34,317 bases of DNA. Source: an uncultured Aureispira sp. GTDB lineage: Bacteria; Bacteroidota; Bacteroidia; Chitinophagales; Saprospiraceae. The position numbers and the translations under genes are program-made. The stretch covers positions 1 through 34,317 of the forward strand of contig CAJQQM010000151.1 of NCBI GenBank assembly GCA_905480485.1. The letters run 5' to 3'. The notes beneath the pieces were generated by a model, which worked only from the letters and a program-made list of their open reading frames with translations, did no database searches and was not told the origin of the DNA. Positions 23,935 through 31,298 of the stretch are shown piece by piece. Position 1 is the first letter of the stretch. Each line of letters begins with the position of its first letter.

Positions 23935-23942
23935 TATATTTG
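23935..23942 (+). promoter_or_regulatory. -7 box of the 71-residue membrane protein gene
   Basis: TATATTTG is an exact TAnnTTTG match about 60 bases before ATG 24005. The expected -33 position lies in a T-rich tract without a G, so only the -7 element is supported. The rest of the gap 23721-24004 shows long T and A runs and no gene. Confidence 0.45.
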
Positions 23943-24004
23943 GTATTCACAAACATGTATTCAAAAATTATCGGCTATTAATAGCTGCTTTAACAGTATA
24001 AATT

Positions 24005-24220
24005 ATGTCTAGAAAACAATTTAAAGTTGCGGGAAGCTCGCACGAGAAGAAATTATCTAAAAAAGAAAGAAAAGCGCAAATAGGCCAAAATATAAAACAA
24101 GAAGAGATAGTACCTACCGAACAGGATACGGTGCAGATTAAAAACTTGACTAAATATGCCGTTTTAGGTATCGGCCTTTTATTGATGTTAATGTATATGG
24201 TTTTTATGTCTGGCTTATAA
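24005..24220 (+). CDS. Small single-pass membrane protein with LSKKER motif
   Basis: This 71-residue protein is not recognised by family. Residues 1-48 are highly charged (KLSKKERKAQIGQNIKQEEIVPTEQD), and 50-69 form one hydrophobic helix (KYAVLGIGLLLMLMYMVFMSGL) ending at the C-terminus. It should therefore be a tail-anchored inner-membrane protein with a cytoplasmic basic/acidic head. The head shares LSKKER(K/R) with the 101-residue membrane protein at 30974, which has the same charged-head/one-helix layout. The opposite-strand ORF over this region lacks such organisation. The gene has its own -7 box and precedes the ECF sigma gene by ~80 bases, so the two might be on one transcript. Confidence 0.7.
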   Translation: MSRKQFKVAGSSHEKKLSKKERKAQIGQNIKQEEIVPTEQDTVQIKNLTKYAVLGIGLLLMLMYMVFMSGL

Positions 24221-24302
24221 ACTGTTAAAGCATCCTTATTATAGTTTTTTACCGTTTTGTTGCACATCATTCTTACAAAGTACACCTCAGTCTACTAATA
24301 TT

Positions 24303-24854
24303 TTGACACAAAAAATTCAAATAAACAATCAAAAAGAATTTCAGAAAATTTATCTGCAATTTTTTAATGGTTTGTCGAATTACGCTTCTACTATACTGAG
24401 GGATAGAGAAAGTGCTAAAGATGTCGTTCAAGAAGTGTTTTTAGATTTGTGGAAAAAAAGAAATGATTTAGTGATCAAAACAACTTTAGATGCCTACCTT
24501 CTTAGGGCCGTTAAATTCAAATCGATAGATTTTATTCGTAAAGCCACGACCAAGCAACAATATGTAGCATCTGTAAGTGCGCAAGATATAGGCTACCAAG
24601 AACAGGAACACGATGAAGAAGATACCAAAGAAAAAAAGCAGCAAATAGCTTTTGCCATAGCACAGTTACCGCCGAAATGTCGAACAGCCTTTTTGATGAG
24701 TAGGGTACAGGGCTTTACCTACAAAGAGATTGCTCAAGAAATGAATATATCAGTCAAGACTGTTGAAAATCAACTTTCTAGAGCCTTTAAAATGCTTAGA
24801 AAATCCTTAGCTGATTTGCGATTTATTATCTTTTTATTATTTTTTTTACAGTAG
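24303..24854 (+). CDS. ECF RNA polymerase sigma factor (Bacteroidota FecI/RpoE-like)
   Basis: This 183-residue extracytoplasmic-function sigma factor redirects RNA polymerase to a specific promoter set. Region 2 (FQKIYLQFFNGLSNYASTILRDRESAKDVVQEVFLDLWKKR, ~14-54) contains the core-binding and -10-reading helices. Region 4 (IAQLPPKCRTAFLMSRVQGFTYKEIAQEMNISVKTVENQLSRAFKMLRKSL, ~118-170) holds the -35-reading helix-turn-helix, with a charged Glu/Lys linker between. No ATG or GTG is available at the N-terminus: the first plausible start is TTG 24303, and the next Met lies inside region 4, so translation probably uses TTG. The C-terminus is unusually hydrophobic (FIIFLLFFLQ). A FecR-like anti-sigma gene follows 124 bases downstream, the usual pairing. 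Confidence 0.93.
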   Translation: MTQKIQINNQKEFQKIYLQFFNGLSNYASTILRDRESAKDVVQEVFLDLWKKRNDLVIKTTLDAYLLRAVKFKSIDFIRKATTKQQYVASVSAQDIGYQEQEHDEEDTKEKKQQIAFAIAQLPPKCRTAFLMSRVQGFTYKEIAQEMNISVKTVENQLSRAFKMLRKSLADLRFIIFLLFFLQ

Positions 24855-24978
24855 AGTAGGGGGATTCCTTTATTGTTCCGACATATCTATACCCAATCAA
24901 TCTTCGATCATCTACACATTTACTTAGATTGTTTGGTTTTAGCTTTTTGGACAAATATTCATCTATAAATTTTAAAAA

Positions 24979-25992
24979 ATGGAAACTATTTACGGCATCT
25001 TAGCGAAGTACTTCAAACATCAGTGTAGCGAAGAAGAGCTCGAAGTCGTAGAAGCATGGAAAACTAAAAATTCAGCCGAATTTGAACAATTACGCTCTGT
25101 GTGGGACTTATCAGATGGCCATGAATTTATTCAGTTTGACGAACATAAAGGTTGGGAAGAATTAAAAACACAAATTGAAAACACTTCATCTTTAAACACC
25201 TCAAAGCCCTTAATAAAACCACTTTTTAAATACCTTGCTGCAGCTTCTGTTTTGGTAGCGGCTTTGGTTACGGTTGTTCAAATCAACAGTCAACAGCAGT
25301 TACCATCCCTTGTATCAGATGATAATGCCATAGAAATTACTAAAGATGTACGAGGGAATTCCTTAGAATCCAAAGAATTAATCGCCCAAACAACTTTGAC
25401 CAACGGACAGACTGTTTGGTTGAATAAGCACAGTCAACTCGAAGATTTTGGGGCAGAAAACAATCGGTACCAAATCAACCTTGTTAGAGGAACTGCTTTT
25501 TTTGATTTAAAAACAGCTTCTTCAGATGTTTCATCTCGCTACAAAATTAAGGCAGCAGGTCTAAATATAGAGTTCAAGGATGCCATTTTTTCAGTTGAAA
25601 AAAGTCAAAATCATATCAAGGTTTTTCTACAAAAAGGGTCTGTAAATCTAATTACCGATGACTTGCAACAGCTGCAAATCATAGCGGGTCAAAGCGCAAC
25701 TTTCCAGCAAAATCAACTTACGAGTTCTGCTTCATTCTCTATCAATGAATTGGCTTGGAAAACAGGTGTCTTTGATTTTAATGAAATGCAAATAACCGAA
25801 GCTATTGACCTTTTAGAAATGCATTACCCGGTGCAAATTGATTACTTAGCGCCCAAATCCTACGCGCTTGAGGTTACCTTTGACCAAGAACCATTGGCCA
25901 ATATCCTCCAGCATTTTGTTGATAAATATCCGCTTCAATTAGAGGAAGTAGATAAAGATGTTTATTATATCCTAAGCGATATGCCTCAATAA
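24979..25992 (+). CDS. FecR-family anti-sigma factor (FecR + DUF4974)
   Basis: This 337-residue inner-membrane regulator should hold or activate the ECF sigma factor encoded just before it. The N-terminal ~80 residues are a cytoplasmic sigma-binding segment (YFKHQCSEEELEVVEAWKTKN...WEELKTQI). One transmembrane helix lies at ~83-101 (FKYLAAASVLVAALVTVV). The periplasmic FecR domain follows (LTNGQTVWLNKHSQLEDF ... LVRGTAFFDLK ... AGQSATF, ~135-235). The last ~75 residues (FDFNEMQITEAIDLLEMHYPVQIDYL ... LEVTFDQEPLANILQHFVDKYPLQL) match the DUF4974/STN-like domain found at the end of Bacteroidota FecR proteins. In the classical system this part receives a signal from a TonB-dependent receptor, but no such receptor gene is present here. 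Confidence 0.93.
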   Translation: METIYGILAKYFKHQCSEEELEVVEAWKTKNSAEFEQLRSVWDLSDGHEFIQFDEHKGWEELKTQIENTSSLNTSKPLIKPLFKYLAAASVLVAALVTVVQINSQQQLPSLVSDDNAIEITKDVRGNSLESKELIAQTTLTNGQTVWLNKHSQLEDFGAENNRYQINLVRGTAFFDLKTASSDVSSRYKIKAAGLNIEFKDAIFSVEKSQNHIKVFLQKGSVNLITDDLQQLQIIAGQSATFQQNQLTSSASFSINELAWKTGVFDFNEMQITEAIDLLEMHYPVQIDYLAPKSYALEVTFDQEPLANILQHFVDKYPLQLEEVDKDVYYILSDMPQ

Positions 25993-26088
25993 ATCACGTC
26001 AATTTTGCCATCTAATGGCTCGGGAACTTTCATTTGTAATGTTTTTTTCTTAATTTATAAGACCTAGACACTTACAAACCAAATACTC

Positions 26089-28266
26089 ATGCCCATTTAT
26101 TCCTATTTATTGCCATTCATGGCCTTTTTCTATCTGCCTCTTTGTGCGCAAACCTCCGTTAATTATGCAGTTAGTATTCAAGCCGAAGTACAGGAAAACC
26201 CTGCACAAATAACTTTAAAATTTAACCAGGACAGCTATGCAAATGCCTATTTTGTCTACCGAAAACTAGCCTCTGCTACAAATTGGGGTCCTGTCCTTGC
26301 TAATTTGTCGGCCACTGATTCTATTTTTATTGATACTACTGTCTCGGTAGGGCAATCTTACGAATACAGAATCCTTAAACAAGCACAAGCTGGCAGCAAT
26401 AACTTTACAGGCTACGGCTATATCAATGCCGGTATCAAATTGCCTGCTATCGAACAACGTGGTGGTATAATTTTGTTGGTAGATTCAACACTTAGTCAAG
26501 CCCTGACCCTAGAAATTAATAGACTTGTTCAGGATTTAAAAGGAGATGGGTGGAATGTTTATATACATAATATACCACCTTCTATGCCTGTGCCTGCTGT
26601 CAAAAATATCATATATAACGATTATATACTTCAGCCACAAGCAAACAAAACCTTGCTGTTGCTTGGGCATGTACCGGTTCCATATGCTGGGCAGATATAT
26701 CCTGATGGGCATCCAAACCATGAAGGGGCATGGCCCGCGGATACCTATTATGCTGATATGAATGGACTATGGACAGATAATGTTATAAATGTTACCGCAA
26801 CTTTTGATACTAGAAATCATAATGTACCGGGTGACGGAAAATTTGATCAAAGTTTGTTTGTCGATTTGGAATTGGAAGTTGGCCGCGTAGATATGTCGAA
26901 TCTTCCTAGTTTTACAAGTAATGAAATAGAACTTACGCGTCGATACCTAAACAAAAATCATCAGTTTAGACACAAAAAAATTGAGGTCAAACGTCAAGCG
27001 GTTATTGATGATAATTTTAGTAATTATGCCGAAGCTTTTGCAGCAAATGGGTACAGAAATTTTCCAACCTTTTTTGGAACTGCCTTTGTTCAAGATGCAG
27101 ATTATGTCACCTCACTCAAAAACGACAGTTATTTGTGGTCTTACGGTTGTGGTGCAGGTACACATACTAGTTGTAGTGGGGTTGCAAATACCAATACCTT
27201 TGTCAACGATTCACTTGCGTCTGTCTTTACCATGCTTTTCGGAAGTTATTTTGGCGATTGGGATAGGAATGATAATTTTTTGAGGGCGGCCCTAGCATCA
27301 GGACAAACGCTAACAAATTGCTGGGGAGGGCGTCCTAATTATTATTTTCATCACATGGCTTTGGGCAAACATATTGGATACAGTACTTTGCTTTCTCAAA
27401 ACAATACCAATCTGTATTATGCAGGCCTGACATCGCAGTGGATACACTCTGCCTTGATGGGAGACCCTTCTCTAAGAATGCATGTGGTAGCCCCGGTGCA
27501 ACAAATGACACTAGATACATTAGATCAAGCTGTTTTGGTTCAGTGGGCTGCCTCTACCGACTCTATCGTTGACTATTATATTTATCGTAAATCTGTGCTT
27601 GACAATGATTTTCAACGAATATATACAGCAAGTCCATCAGACAGTTCTTATGTAGACAGCTGCATGGCTTCCGGGACTTATATTTATATGATACGTGCAG
27701 CTGTATTGGAAAAATCGGCCTCAGGTACTTATTATAATCTTAGTCAGGGTCTTTTTGATACTATTTTAGTAAATAATAATCCTGTAACTGCCAGCTATAG
27801 TTTTAACTTGGTCGATAGTACTGTAATATTCACTAACGGTTCTACAGAGGCTACGCAGTATTCATGGAATTTTGGAGATAGTACCTATTCAACGGCAATT
27901 AATCCACAACATTCCTATAGCCAAAATGGTTCTTATATGGTGCAGCTAATCGCCAATAACAATTGTACGGTGGATACCTTTACTCAGCAAATTGACATCG
28001 TTGTTTTTACGCCGATTTTGCATGTATCTACAGGCAATGTACTTGTATACCCCAATCCAGTCGACGACTTTATATACATTGATACCCGAAACTTAGAAGG
28101 TCCTTTTACGATAAGTTTGTACAACAGCTTCGGGCAGTTGCTTATGCGTAGCATTCGTTCGGAACCAACCACAAAGCTATCGATGAAGAAATATGCCATA
28201 GGTAACTACTTCTTGAAATTTAAAAACAAGGAGGGTTCTGTACAATTCAAGCTTTCTAAAACTTAA
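26089..28266 (+). CDS. Secreted gingipain (C25)-like fold protein with FN3-like, PKD and T9SS type A sorting domains
   Basis: This exported protein has 725 residues, with a signal peptide (MPIYSYLLPFMAFFYLPLCAQ). An FN3-like domain occupies ~24-115. Residues ~120-470 resemble the alpha/beta core of peptidase family C25: LLLVDSTLSQALTLEINRLVQDL, then LLLLGHVPVPYAGQIYPDGH, LELEVGRVDMS, and LWSYGCGAGTHTSCSG followed by VFTMLFGSYFGDWDRNDNFLRAAL. In gingipains the last two correspond to the GHG histidine and the sCxxGxF cysteine. Here the equivalents read GAG and GSYFGDW, so Ser386 stands at the cysteine position, with His359 and Cys362 nearby. A second FN3-like segment (~475-560), one PKD domain (~565-640) and a type A sorting domain (VLVYPNPVDDFIYIDT...) complete it. 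It follows the FecR gene by 96 bases with no promoter seen, so it is probably in the sigma operon. Fold assignment is an inference. Confidence 0.75.
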   Translation: MPIYSYLLPFMAFFYLPLCAQTSVNYAVSIQAEVQENPAQITLKFNQDSYANAYFVYRKLASATNWGPVLANLSATDSIFIDTTVSVGQSYEYRILKQAQAGSNNFTGYGYINAGIKLPAIEQRGGIILLVDSTLSQALTLEINRLVQDLKGDGWNVYIHNIPPSMPVPAVKNIIYNDYILQPQANKTLLLLGHVPVPYAGQIYPDGHPNHEGAWPADTYYADMNGLWTDNVINVTATFDTRNHNVPGDGKFDQSLFVDLELEVGRVDMSNLPSFTSNEIELTRRYLNKNHQFRHKKIEVKRQAVIDDNFSNYAEAFAANGYRNFPTFFGTAFVQDADYVTSLKNDSYLWSYGCGAGTHTSCSGVANTNTFVNDSLASVFTMLFGSYFGDWDRNDNFLRAALASGQTLTNCWGGRPNYYFHHMALGKHIGYSTLLSQNNTNLYYAGLTSQWIHSALMGDPSLRMHVVAPVQQMTLDTLDQAVLVQWAASTDSIVDYYIYRKSVLDNDFQRIYTASPSDSSYVDSCMASGTYIYMIRAAVLEKSASGTYYNLSQGLFDTILVNNNPVTASYSFNLVDSTVIFTNGSTEATQYSWNFGDSTYSTAINPQHSYSQNGSYMVQLIANNNCTVDTFTQQIDIVVFTPILHVSTGNVLVYPNPVDDFIYIDTRNLEGPFTISLYNSFGQLLMRSIRSEPTTKLSMKKYAIGNYFLKFKNKEGSVQFKLSKT

Positions 28267-28623
28267 TTATTCAGCTGCAGTTACTTCTGTCTGTTCTCCG
28301 AAGTACTGTACAAATTTACGCATATCATTGGCCATCTCAGAATTATTGGTCGCCTTAAAATAGGTATCGGACAATCCTTTCAAGGTTTGATACATAAATT
28401 TATTCATCTCATCGATTTGCAACTCTGATGTCCAAAGATCTATTTTATAGGTATCTCTGTAGTCTTTATCGAAAAAAGCGAGTAACATAGCCTTTGCCTC
28501 TTTGAAGGCAGGAGTGTCAGGAGAGTCTTGCGCTTTCCACTCAATTTTAACGGGTACATTTTTATTGTCTAAACCAATTCTGCAAGTAATGTCGCTTGTT
28601 TTGCTTACGGTTGCTTTGTCCAT
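28267..28623 (-). CDS. gldC: Gliding motility protein GldC
   Basis: This 118-residue soluble protein closely matches GldC, a protein needed for efficient gliding in Flavobacterium johnsoniae, where it is encoded with GldB. Family signatures: ITCRIGLDNKNVPVKIEWKAQDSPD, then EAKAMLLAFFDKDYRDTYKIDLWTSELQIDEMNKFMYQTLKGLSDTYFKATNN, and FVQYFGEQ at the end. The length is normal. Its stop codon abuts that of the convergent cargo gene directly (TAATTA at 28264-28269), with no space for a terminator. No GldB gene is in the window, so the Flavobacterium gldBC pairing is not conserved here. Its biochemical activity is unknown even in characterised species. Confidence 0.93.
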   Translation of the reverse strand: MDKATVSKTSDITCRIGLDNKNVPVKIEWKAQDSPDTPAFKEAKAMLLAFFDKDYRDTYKIDLWTSELQIDEMNKFMYQTLKGLSDTYFKATNNSEMANDMRKFVQYFGEQTEVTAAE

Positions 28624-28685
28624 GCTAATTTTTTTTGTTTGCGCAAAGATACAAAAACAAGCTTTAATTCTAGAAATTTAATCTA

Positions 28686-29285
28686 TTAATTCGCAAGCTT
28701 ATCGTAATCGTATAATTGATGACGAACGATAATTTGTTGTAATTTTTGGGCATAATTAGGGTCGGTTGCATAACCCGCTTTCTGTAGACCGATCGACCAT
28801 TTTTTATAATCATTAGCAGGTATATCAAACAATGATGCATAATGAGGACGAGCACGCAAAAATTCAGAATGAGCTTGGTAGCTTTCTTTGGTTGAGTTAA
28901 ACTTTTGGAAACAAGACAATACACGAATCATATTTTTTTGCTGTGCTTGCCATTCGTTTGAATATAGGCAAAAACGGCTGCTGTTGTCCCATGCAGCTGA
29001 TGATTTGATACCAAAATGATTATTTGCCTTGAGGGCTAAAGTACTTTTGCCACAATTAGATTCGAGAATAGCTTGCGCCAAGGTAATAGAGGCAGGAATG
29101 CGGCATTGTTTCATTTCTTGGATCGCTACTTCAGCATGCTTTTTAAGGTAGTTTTGAACAGCATCGTTGGCATAAGCATCGTACGAAACCGATCGTTTTT
29201 TAGCATCTGCTTTTGCAGCAGTGTTATTCAAATATAAAACATATAAAAAATACAAGCAAAGGGGCAAGGCCAATACTTTCCACAT
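28686..29285 (-). CDS. Glucosaminidase-domain peptidoglycan hydrolase (FlgJ/LytG-like, PF01832)
   Basis: This 199-residue envelope enzyme is predicted to cleave N-acetylglucosamine linkages in peptidoglycan. The N-terminal hydrophobic stretch (WKVLALPLCLYFLYVLYL, 2-19) is a signal anchor. The catalytic domain begins at ~45: IPASITLAQAILESNCGKSTLALKANNHFGIKS contains the conserved catalytic Glu75 and the NNHFGIK motif. Later segments (FNSTKESYQAHSEFLRARPHYASLF and KKWSIGLQKAGYATDPNYAQKLQQIIVRHQLYDYD) match the rest of the domain. There is no LysM domain after it, although Bacteroidota homologues often carry one, so this is a minimal form. It lies 52 bases downstream of htrA on the same strand, so both may serve envelope maintenance. 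Confidence 0.92.
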   Translation of the reverse strand: MWKVLALPLCLYFLYVLYLNNTAAKADAKKRSVSYDAYANDAVQNYLKKHAEVAIQEMKQCRIPASITLAQAILESNCGKSTLALKANNHFGIKSSAAWDNSSRFCLYSNEWQAQQKNMIRVLSCFQKFNSTKESYQAHSEFLRARPHYASLFDIPANDYKKWSIGLQKAGYATDPNYAQKLQQIIVRHQLYDYDKLAN

Positions 29286-29336
29286 AAGTCTGTAGGGTTG
29301 TGCTACTATTAAACTTCAAAAGCAGCTATCCGAGCA

Positions 29337-30785
29337 TTATTCTTTTTCAAAAACATAGCTATATTCACCAGGATATTTTTTGTAAAAACCATCAAGAATA
29401 ACTTCGCCTTCTGCTTTAGCTACAGCCGCAGTAAAGTCATCTAAATTATCAATAGATTCTTCGTTGACAGCCGTTACAATAAATTCTCGCTCCATGTTGG
29501 TGTCTTCAATGATACTATTTTTGTCAATTTTGAATATAATAATCCCTCTAACTTGATCAAGAGAACGGTCGTCAAAGGTCTTGGCTTCGATCCCTAGTTC
29601 GGAAAGCACCGTTTGCTGATCTGATAATTTACGCTCCGCTCTTTTCTGAACTAAAGTTGTTGTATTAGCACTGTTTTTAAGAATTACCTCTGTCGATTTC
29701 AGGTCGCCTGATCTGATAAAAAGAATAGAAATTTTTTCTCCAGGTCGGAACAAACCAACTTGTTCCTGTAGTTCAGGAGAGCTTTTGACGACCATCCCAT
29801 TAACTTTCAAAATAACATCGCCTTTTTCTAAACCAGCTTCTTTAGCGGCACTTTCATCACCAACATCTTGAATATAAACGCCATCCATAGATTTGAGGTT
29901 GTTATCTTCGGCAATTCGGTCAGAAATATTCTTGATAGTAACACCTAAAAATCCGCGTTGTACTTCACCAAATTCTATTAAATCACGCATTACTTTTTGG
30001 GCCAAATTAGAAGGGACGGCAAAGGAATAGCCCTCGTATTGCCCCGAACGTGTCATGATTGCAGTGTTAATACCAATCAGATTTCCATCGGTATTAACAA
30101 GGGCCCCACCGCTGTTCCCCGGATTAACAACTGCATCTGTTTGAATAAACGATTCGATATCATAGCGACCATCCAAAATATCTATATTTCGTCCTTTGGC
30201 ACTTACAATACCCGCTGTAACCGTTGACGTTAGGTTGAAAGGATTGCCAACAGCCAAAACCCAATGACCTACATAAACATCGTCTGAATTAGCAAATTTT
30301 AGTATCGGTAAATCAACATCTTTAAGTTCTTTGCTTTTTATTTTAATAACTGCCAAGTCAGTCGTTTGGTCAGTGCCTATTATATTGGCTTCGTAGGTTC
30401 TTTTGTTGTTGAGTGTAACGCTAACCTTTTTGGCATCGCTAATCACATGATTGTTGGTCAGGATATACCCTTCCTTAGACACAATAACACCACTTCCGGA
30501 AGATTCTCCTCCAAAAAGAAAACGGTCATATTCATCGCTTTCGCTGCGGTTGTGTATGTGAACAACGGCAGGGCGCGCTATAGTAGCTGCAGACTCAAAA
30601 GAACTAACATTGGTGATGTCTGGATATTTAAAATCAGGACCGTGTACTTGTTTGGCAAAGTTATTTTCTTTGATGATTACATCTCGCACTGGACTAGGTG
30701 GTTCTTCCAAATAGTTTTTGTACACAAAAAGAGTAGTTGCTGAACTAAGTACAGAAAGTAAAACCAGTGAAAATAATGTCTTCAT
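29337..30785 (-). CDS. Do-family serine endopeptidase HtrA/DegP
   Basis: This 482-residue periplasmic protease/chaperone removes or refolds misfolded envelope proteins. An N-terminal signal or anchor (MKTLFSLVLLSVLSSATTLFVY) is followed by the trypsin-like domain with an intact triad: His113 (TNNHV), Asp143 (TTDLAVI) and Ser225 (NPGNSGGAL). Two PDZ domains follow: the first at ~268-355 (GFLGVTIKNI ... VYIQDVGDESAAKEAGLEKGDVILKVNG) and a second, more divergent one at ~385-470 (LGIEAKTF ... RGIIIFKIDKNSIIEDTNMEREFIVTAVNEESI). Length and layout match the Do (TIGR02037) group. The gene is divergent from a small membrane protein gene at 30974, with an inverted repeat in the shared upstream region. 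An extracytoplasmic-stress role is inferred from the family. I omit a symbol because degP, degQ and degS cannot be told apart here. Confidence 0.94.
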   Translation of the reverse strand: MKTLFSLVLLSVLSSATTLFVYKNYLEEPPSPVRDVIIKENNFAKQVHGPDFKYPDITNVSSFESAATIARPAVVHIHNRSESDEYDRFLFGGESSGSGVIVSKEGYILTNNHVISDAKKVSVTLNNKRTYEANIIGTDQTTDLAVIKIKSKELKDVDLPILKFANSDDVYVGHWVLAVGNPFNLTSTVTAGIVSAKGRNIDILDGRYDIESFIQTDAVVNPGNSGGALVNTDGNLIGINTAIMTRSGQYEGYSFAVPSNLAQKVMRDLIEFGEVQRGFLGVTIKNISDRIAEDNNLKSMDGVYIQDVGDESAAKEAGLEKGDVILKVNGMVVKSSPELQEQVGLFRPGEKISILFIRSGDLKSTEVILKNSANTTTLVQKRAERKLSDQQTVLSELGIEAKTFDDRSLDQVRGIIIFKIDKNSIIEDTNMEREFIVTAVNEESIDNLDDFTAAVAKAEGEVILDGFYKKYPGEYSYVFEKE

Positions 30786-30839
30786 AAATTAAAAGCTTTG
30801 TTGTAACAAAAGAAGAAGTAGGGAAGCAAGTTATAATTT

Positions 30840-30858
30840 AAACACACGGACTGTGTTT
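30840..30858. promoter_or_regulatory. Inverted repeat in the divergent htrA / membrane-protein intergenic region
   Basis: AAACACA (30840-30846) and TGTGTTT (30852-30858) form a perfect 7-bp inverted repeat around CGGAC, 55 bases before the htrA start. A possible operator for one or both genes. No exact -7 box was identified for either gene. Confidence 0.35.
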
Positions 30859-30973
30859 GTCCAAAATTTGATAAATTAGGCAGGCCACACAAAACGCATT
30901 TTAAATTGCGTCTTTAAATTAAAAGTACTTACTTTTATACAATTAATATACGAGATAATATTTAAAAAAGTTG

Positions 30974-31279
30974 ATGATGCCACAAGAAGATGACAAAAGA
31001 ACATTTAGTGAATTGTCTAAAAAAGAAAGACGAGAAAAAGCACGCAAGTTAATCTTTGGGGAATTCAAAGATGAATACATGGGCAATATTTGGGGTTGGA
31101 AATTCTCTATGTTTTCGCTCACAGGTTTATTTCTGGTCGCAAGTTTAGCTTTCTACGGAATTTATACGGGTAAAATTGATTTACAGAAAATAGAGGATGA
31201 TAGTCCTGATTCTGTCTTGCAAAATGCCAATCCACATCTTCAGAAGCCTGATGTTAACGATACGTTAAAGTATAAATGA
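30974..31279 (+). CDS. Small single-pass membrane protein with LSKKER motif
   Basis: This protein of about 101 residues is unrecognised. The start is ATG 30974 or ATG 30977; a TTG at 30971 is also in frame. Residues 1-40 are charged (DDKRTFSELSKKERREKARKLIFGEFKDEYMGN), 43-64 are a hydrophobic helix (FSMFSLTGLFLVASLAFYGIYTG), and the rest is an acidic, probably periplasmic tail (IEDDSPDSVLQNANPHLQ). The LSKKER(K/R) motif and the charged-head/one-helix plan recall the 71-residue protein at 24005. It is divergent from the HtrA gene, so it might take part in envelope-stress sensing or protease modulation, but that is only suggested by position. Confidence 0.75.
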   Translation: MMPQEDDKRTFSELSKKERREKARKLIFGEFKDEYMGNIWGWKFSMFSLTGLFLVASLAFYGIYTGKIDLQKIEDDSPDSVLQNANPHLQKPDVNDTLKYK

Positions 31280-31298
31280 TGACAATTAAGTGAAGGAA

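Noticed and set aside
23820-23935. T- and A-runs as a replication origin or promoter array
   Set aside because: No DnaA-box cluster or iteron is visible, and long homopolymer runs are common in intergenic DNA of this A/T-rich genome.
23968-24285. A 105-residue ORF antisense to the small membrane protein gene
   Set aside because: Cysteine- and Ile-rich, with no coherent domain or signal. The plus-strand ORF has a charged head plus helix and its own -7 box, so the antisense ORF is a shadow.
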